10,000 nucleotides of DNA from contig JAIWNQ010000250.1 of NCBI GenBank assembly GCA_020216745.1, positions 1 to 10,000 on the forward strand, read 5' to 3'. The translations under genes were made by a program, and so were the position numbers. This DNA comes from Candidatus Hydrogenedens sp. (GTDB lineage Bacteria > Hydrogenedentota > Hydrogenedentia > Hydrogenedentales > Hydrogenedentaceae). The notes beneath the pieces are model-generated. The model worked only from the letters and a program-made list of their open reading frames with translations. It did not search any database and was not told the origin of the DNA. Shown in pieces: positions 6,890 to 10,000 of the stretch (within the stretch, counting starts at the first letter, position 1; every line of letters starts with the position of its first letter).

Positions 6890-8170
6890 TTATAATGCCA
6901 CAGGTCCTTTTCCATCTTCATAGGTGTACATCTTACTGTTTTTCCATGACAGCATACCCATAATCAATGTTGTCTGGACTTCGAATGCCATATCAATCGG
7001 GCTTAATGTATTTTTATCTTTACGTACACAGCAATCGATAAAACTGCGGAGGTAATCGGTCAAGTTTTCTCCTTTTTGAATAGGTATTTTTTCGGGGTTT
7101 TGAGTTTTAAGTGCTTTAGCAGGCCAGAACACGATATCTTCCTCGTTTATTGTTAACGTCCCTTCCCATCCACGAATGACAGGGACTCGGTTTTGTCCAC
7201 GAAGGGATGTCCCCTGATATTCATTCGCCTGCGTGCCTAAAAGAGCCAAGTCGGTTTTATTATCGTAATTAATAAGCATGTCGAACGTATCAGGAATCTC
7301 CCTTTCTTCATAGCGTAATTTGCCACCGATACCGACGACAATCTTCGGCATGTGGACGCCGATAGTATAGACAACAGGAGTTAATATGTGGGGATATAAA
7401 TCTGTGGACATTCCACCAGCATAATCTGCATACATTCTCCAGCGGAAGAAGCGACTAACATCAAATTCACGTTTTGGAGCATCTTCTAAGAACGCATCCC
7501 AGTTTAAGTCGGGTCCAGGTTTAGCGTTGGGGTCATCAATTGGCATACCTCTTTCGCCCCAATCACCTAATCGGAAATAACCGCATTCTACATGCACTGG
7601 TTGACCGATTTTCCCTTGTTCCACCAGTTCTTTCATCTGTTTCCAAACGCTGTCTGACATTGCCTGAGTTCCAATTTGGAAGACGCAGTCCGATTGTTTT
7701 ACTGCTTCTGTCATCTGTTTTGCTAATTCCCATTGTGTCCAATGAGTCATGGGTTTTTCACAATATACATGTTTGCCTGCTTTTACCGCTTCTATTGTTT
7801 GACGGGCATGGTGATGGTCAGGTGTAGCAATAATAACAACATCAACTTCTTTATCATTTAGTAATTCTCGATAATCCATATATTTCTTGCCACCGTAAAT
7901 ATCTGCCAATTTATCTAAACGAGGGCGATATATATCACAAAATGCCTTGAACTGCACTGTTTTATCGTTATCTTGCAAATGTTTTACTACCTGAGATAAA
8001 TGGGTACCACGTCCACCACAGCCAATAACGCCAATTCCCAGTCGATTGTTTTGAGCCATTGAACTCTTCACAGCGGATACGCTTGCAGTCGCAATTAATC
8101 CTGTTGCTGTCGTCTTGATAAAACTACGACGACTCATATTTTGATGTTTCTTCATTTGAGAATGTTCCAT
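6890..8170 (-). CDS. Tat-exported Gfo/Idh/MocA family oxidoreductase
   Basis: NAD(P)-dependent sugar or cyclitol oxidoreductase of the glucose-fructose oxidoreductase/inositol dehydrogenase/MocA family. A twin-arginine signal (SRRSFIK, residues 13-19, then a mild hydrophobic stretch to about 39 ending SSMAQ) predicts export folded, probably with cofactor bound, as known for Zymomonas glucose-fructose oxidoreductase. The Rossmann domain begins at GIGVIGCGGRG (45-55); ATPDHHH (115-121) and CEKPM (137-141, with the conserved Glu-Lys-Pro) follow. The second domain carries the catalytic-type D257 and H261 in STDLYPHILTP. Length (426 aa) fits the Tat-bearing subgroup common in Planctomycetota and Bacteroidota. 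The first Met is supported by AAGGAGAAA with GGAG 7 nt before ATG; Met6 and Met12 lack sites. Gaps of 28 nt on both sides place it in an operon with the DUF6807 and isomerase-like genes. The substrate is unknown; 3-oxidation of a glycoside is one possibility. Confidence 0.92.
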   Translation of the reverse strand: MEHSQMKKHQNMSRRSFIKTTATGLIATASVSAVKSSMAQNNRLGIGVIGCGGRGTHLSQVVKHLQDNDKTVQFKAFCDIYRPRLDKLADIYGGKKYMDYRELLNDKEVDVVIIATPDHHHARQTIEAVKAGKHVYCEKPMTHWTQWELAKQMTEAVKQSDCVFQIGTQAMSDSVWKQMKELVEQGKIGQPVHVECGYFRLGDWGERGMPIDDPNAKPGPDLNWDAFLEDAPKREFDVSRFFRWRMYADYAGGMSTDLYPHILTPVVYTIGVHMPKIVVGIGGKLRYEEREIPDTFDMLINYDNKTDLALLGTQANEYQGTSLRGQNRVPVIRGWEGTLTINEEDIVFWPAKALKTQNPEKIPIQKGENLTDYLRSFIDCCVRKDKNTLSPIDMAFEVQTTLIMGMLSWKNSKMYTYEDGKGPVAL

Positions 8171-8198
8171 AATGTTTCTCCTTACAATAATTTTATGT

Positions 8199-9125
8199 TT
8201 ATTTCCACACGTTATTTATCTCTTCAACTGCCTTTCCTAAATCCTCTTTTGTCTTTTCCCCATCCCATAAAACAAGGGCATGTTTACATAACACTTTATT
8301 TTTTGGTGGTATTTCAAACGTCTCTTTCCATAAGTTTCGTGTTGCAGATATATACACAAAAGGTGTTCTCATCGTAAACCAGCGAGATGGAAAACGAAGA
8401 CTTTCCTGTGAGTCTACTATTAGCAAAGTGAACGTTCCTATTTCGTTTTTTACCACAATTCCACACCACGGAGCATTACGGAGATATTCATCACCTCGAA
8501 CATTCTCCAAATTATCTTCTACGGGGGTAATAATAGTTACATTTTCTAAAGGTGTCTTTAAAAGTCGCATTCCTAATCCGAAGTAATGATGCCCAGAAAG
8601 TTTAGCAGTATCCGTATCTGATGGATTCTCGAGGTGTGTTTCCCAAAATATTACATTGGCATTTTCCTGTGCCCAATATCCAGATGAAACTTTCCGTATC
8701 TCTGTTAATTGAGGGGCATCATTTGCAGGGCTTTTCCAGTTTAACTCTTCAATAAATGAACTCATTGTTATCGTTGTATTTGTATCTATATTCACAGCAG
8801 AAAATGTCTGGTGGATTTGATGTCCACTCTTTTCACTTTCTTCCCAATAATTTGTATCATTTACCTGAATAGCAAACATGAGACCATGATGGTGAAGATG
8901 GTCATGTGGAGCATCTTCTAAAACTTGCAATCCTGACGGAGTATAGAAACGTTTGATATAGGGTTTAAATGGGACTTTTGTATATCGGTAATCAGCTATT
9001 TTCCTCTGGCCATAGAAGAAAGATAAAAATTCATCATTTATGGTTATATTGCTATTTTCAGCAAAGGTATTTATAGTAAACATAAGTAAAAATATTATGG
9101 CTATAAATACATAGCAGTTTTTCAT
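8199..9125 (-). CDS. Exported DUF6807 (PmoA-like) family protein
   Basis: Protein of the family annotated as DUF6807 or 'methane oxygenase PmoA'; that label is misleading, since the particulate methane monooxygenase subunit PmoA is a membrane protein and this is a soluble beta-rich protein. Residues 1-22 form a Sec signal peptide (MKNCYV then a long hydrophobic run to TFA). Family features are RFYTPSG (59-65), the histidine-rich HDHLHHHGLMFA (74-85), which resembles a metal or sugar site, a second SGHHYFGLGMR stretch (177-187), and PWCGIV (219-224). Length (308 aa) is normal for the family. AAAGGAA with GGA 7 nt before ATG supports the start. It leads the three-gene unit, 28 nt ahead of the Tat oxidoreductase gene; DUF6807 and Gfo/Idh/MocA genes are often neighbours in glycan-degrading bacteria. 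Activity is not known to me; binding or mutarotation-like handling of sugars is only a guess. Confidence 0.82.
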   Translation of the reverse strand: MKNCYVFIAIIFLLMFTINTFAENSNITINDEFLSFFYGQRKIADYRYTKVPFKPYIKRFYTPSGLQVLEDAPHDHLHHHGLMFAIQVNDTNYWEESEKSGHQIHQTFSAVNIDTNTTITMSSFIEELNWKSPANDAPQLTEIRKVSSGYWAQENANVIFWETHLENPSDTDTAKLSGHHYFGLGMRLLKTPLENVTIITPVEDNLENVRGDEYLRNAPWCGIVVKNEIGTFTLLIVDSQESLRFPSRWFTMRTPFVYISATRNLWKETFEIPPKNKVLCKHALVLWDGEKTKEDLGKAVEEINNVWK

Positions 9126-9162
9126 TTTTAGTTCCTTTATATTACGGTTTACCTGCTTTTAC

Positions 9163-9168
9163 ATTATA
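9163..9168 (-). promoter_or_regulatory. Candidate -10 box upstream of the DUF6807-oxidoreductase-isomerase operon
   Basis: The minus strand reads TATAAT here, about 38 nt upstream of the DUF6807 start codon, a sensible distance for the first gene of the unit. The hexamer 17 nt upstream (TCATTT on the minus strand) is a poor -35 match, so the call rests on one short box in AT-rich DNA. Confidence 0.25.
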
Positions 9169-9367
9169 TAGTTTATTATGCAGTGAAATGATGATACCGT
9201 TCAACTTAGAATTAGTTTATGTGTAAAATACCTTATCTTGTTAAAGTTCTAAGAACCCCATAGCGGTACAAATGTTAAACAATATACAGATAATAAAGAA
9301 TAGACAAAAGATTTATGATATATTAGAAAGTGCCAAATTTATCATATTTAAATGGAAAATGAACAAA
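9169..9367. other. AT-rich gap between the unknown gene and the sugar operon
   Basis: No gene is seen here. A small inverted repeat, GTTCT-A-AGAAC, lies at 9246-9256; it is short for an operator. There is no stem followed by a T run that would mark a terminator of the unknown gene ending at 9368, but the distance of 242 nt between the two genes suggests that they are transcribed separately. Confidence 0.35.
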
Positions 9368-9943
9368 CTATGCTCTTAAACTATGTTCAGCATATCCGAG
9401 TCCATACCCCATGAAAACTCCACGGGCTATCAAATCCCTAATTTTAAATCCGATGTTTGATGATAATTCCCCAAAACCCAGATAATTTTTCTTTAATATA
9501 TTTAATTCAATAGATGTAACTTTTTCGAAAAGAAGTTCAATTGCTGGTTGGTCATCAAGCAATCTGAAAAATACTACATTTTTACTGTTTGGTTGAGGTG
9601 GAACTATTATATTATTGTATTCCGTCATCAGGGTTGGGTCGTATTTAATACCTCGTTGCAATAAGGGTCTTTTAATGTTAGCAATTAATTGATATGCGAC
9701 AAAGATAAGGTAACCTGAATAAACGGCATGCATGAAACCTATTTTAATTTGATTGATATCATTATAAGAGAAATTTTTTACTATTGGGAATGAATTGGTT
9801 AAATCGTTCATTAATTGATTAGAAAACTGGCTAAACCCTTCAAAAGCTCCGTCTTCTATGGATTGATTTAAAAGTTTTGCATCTTCTGGTGAAAGGGCAT
9901 TTAGTCTATCCCATTGTTGTGCTATTTGTTGATAGTAAATCAT
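9368..9943 (-). CDS. Hypothetical protein, 191 aa, family not recognised
   Basis: I do not recognise this protein. It has no signal peptide. The N-terminal 60 residues are polar and helical in character (IAQQWDRLNALSPEDAKLL). A moderately hydrophobic stretch at about 66-88 (IKIGFMHAVYSGYLIFVAYQ) could be a membrane-associated or buried helix. A middle section (about 100-135, with VPPQPNSK) looks like a loop followed by strand and helix, and the C-terminus ends in ARGVFMGYGLGYAEHSL (173-189). The C-terminal segment resembles the hydrophobic stretch (GFMHAVYSGYL against GVFMGYGLGYA), hinting at an internal repeat of two small-residue-rich helices. Ribosome site AAAGGA (minus strand) lies about 10 nt before the ATG. 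It shares strand with the sugar operon but is 242 nt upstream. The sequence composition is protein-like, so I believe the gene is real; function is unknown. Confidence 0.6.
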   Translation of the reverse strand: MIYYQQIAQQWDRLNALSPEDAKLLNQSIEDGAFEGFSQFSNQLMNDLTNSFPIVKNFSYNDINQIKIGFMHAVYSGYLIFVAYQLIANIKRPLLQRGIKYDPTLMTEYNNIIVPPQPNSKNVVFFRLLDDQPAIELLFEKVTSIELNILKKNYLGFGELSSNIGFKIRDLIARGVFMGYGLGYAEHSLRA

Positions 9944-10000
9944 AGGTTGTTTATCCTTTCTTTTTTAAGATTTCCTATTAAAACAAAAATCTTTTTAATG
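9944..10000. other. Upstream region of the unknown gene with a short inverted repeat
   Basis: AAGATTT (9967-9973) and AAATCTT (9987-9993) form a 7-bp stem with a 13-nt loop just upstream of the 191-aa gene. On the plus strand the right arm runs into a few T residues, so it could equally be a weak terminator for plus-strand transcription or chance. The sequence is cut by the window edge. Confidence 0.2.

Noticed and set aside
7540..7827. 95-codon plus-strand open frame
   Set aside because: It lies wholly inside the Gfo/Idh/MocA gene, whose motifs are unmistakable; the opposite frame is a shadow with no ribosome site or motif.
1..10000. CRISPR arrays, insertion sequences, tRNA or rRNA genes, toxin-antitoxin or phage-defence genes
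   Set aside because: I looked for evenly spaced repeats, transposase motifs, tRNA cloverleaf features and defence-protein motifs and saw none; apart from the CACAGAG element nothing points to a mobile element.

Overview
The window is AT-rich bacterial DNA, with six convincing protein genes plus one unrecognised gene. The combination suggests an uncultivated, saccharolytic bacterium with a Gram-negative-type envelope, of the Planctomycetota/Lentisphaerota/Hydrogenedentota sort. The clues are a Tat-signal Gfo/Idh/MocA oxidoreductase, a DUF6807 (PmoA-like) protein, a DUF4855 protein and an NPCBM-bearing GH27 enzyme. The phylum is inferred from gene content only; no rRNA or other phylogenetic marker is present.

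Layout. Positions 1-618 hold no convincing gene. They contain a hairpin-forming ACCACAGAG repeat element (447-513) and a candidate promoter for a plus-strand 14-TM MFS transporter (625-2019). All other genes lie on the minus strand and converge on the transporter across a 114-nt gap that holds an imperfect hairpin. In transcription order these are: an unknown 191-aa protein (9943-9368); a three-gene cluster (9125-6022) of an exported DUF6807 protein, a Tat-exported Gfo/Idh/MocA oxidoreductase and a sugar-phosphate-isomerase-like TIM barrel, with both internal gaps exactly 28 nt; a secreted DUF4855 protein with a C-terminal discoidin-like domain (5900-4365); and a secreted NPCBM-Ig-GH27 alpha-galactosidase-like enzyme (4140-2134).

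Working together (inference). The minus-strand block reads as a small carbohydrate-processing locus. The GH27 enzyme, and perhaps the DUF4855 protein, would act on galactose-containing glycans outside the cytoplasm. The Tat-exported oxidoreductase would oxidise a sugar or glycoside there. The isomerase-like protein has no signal peptide and would act on the product in the cytoplasm. DUF6807 proteins often accompany such oxidoreductases, but their activity is unknown to me. The substrate importer and a regulator are not in the window. The MFS pump is probably unrelated.

The least explained items are the DUF6807/Gfo-Idh/isomerase cluster as a possible pathway, the DUF4855 protein as a possible uncharacterised glycosidase, the unknown 191-aa protein, and the CACAGAG hairpin element.
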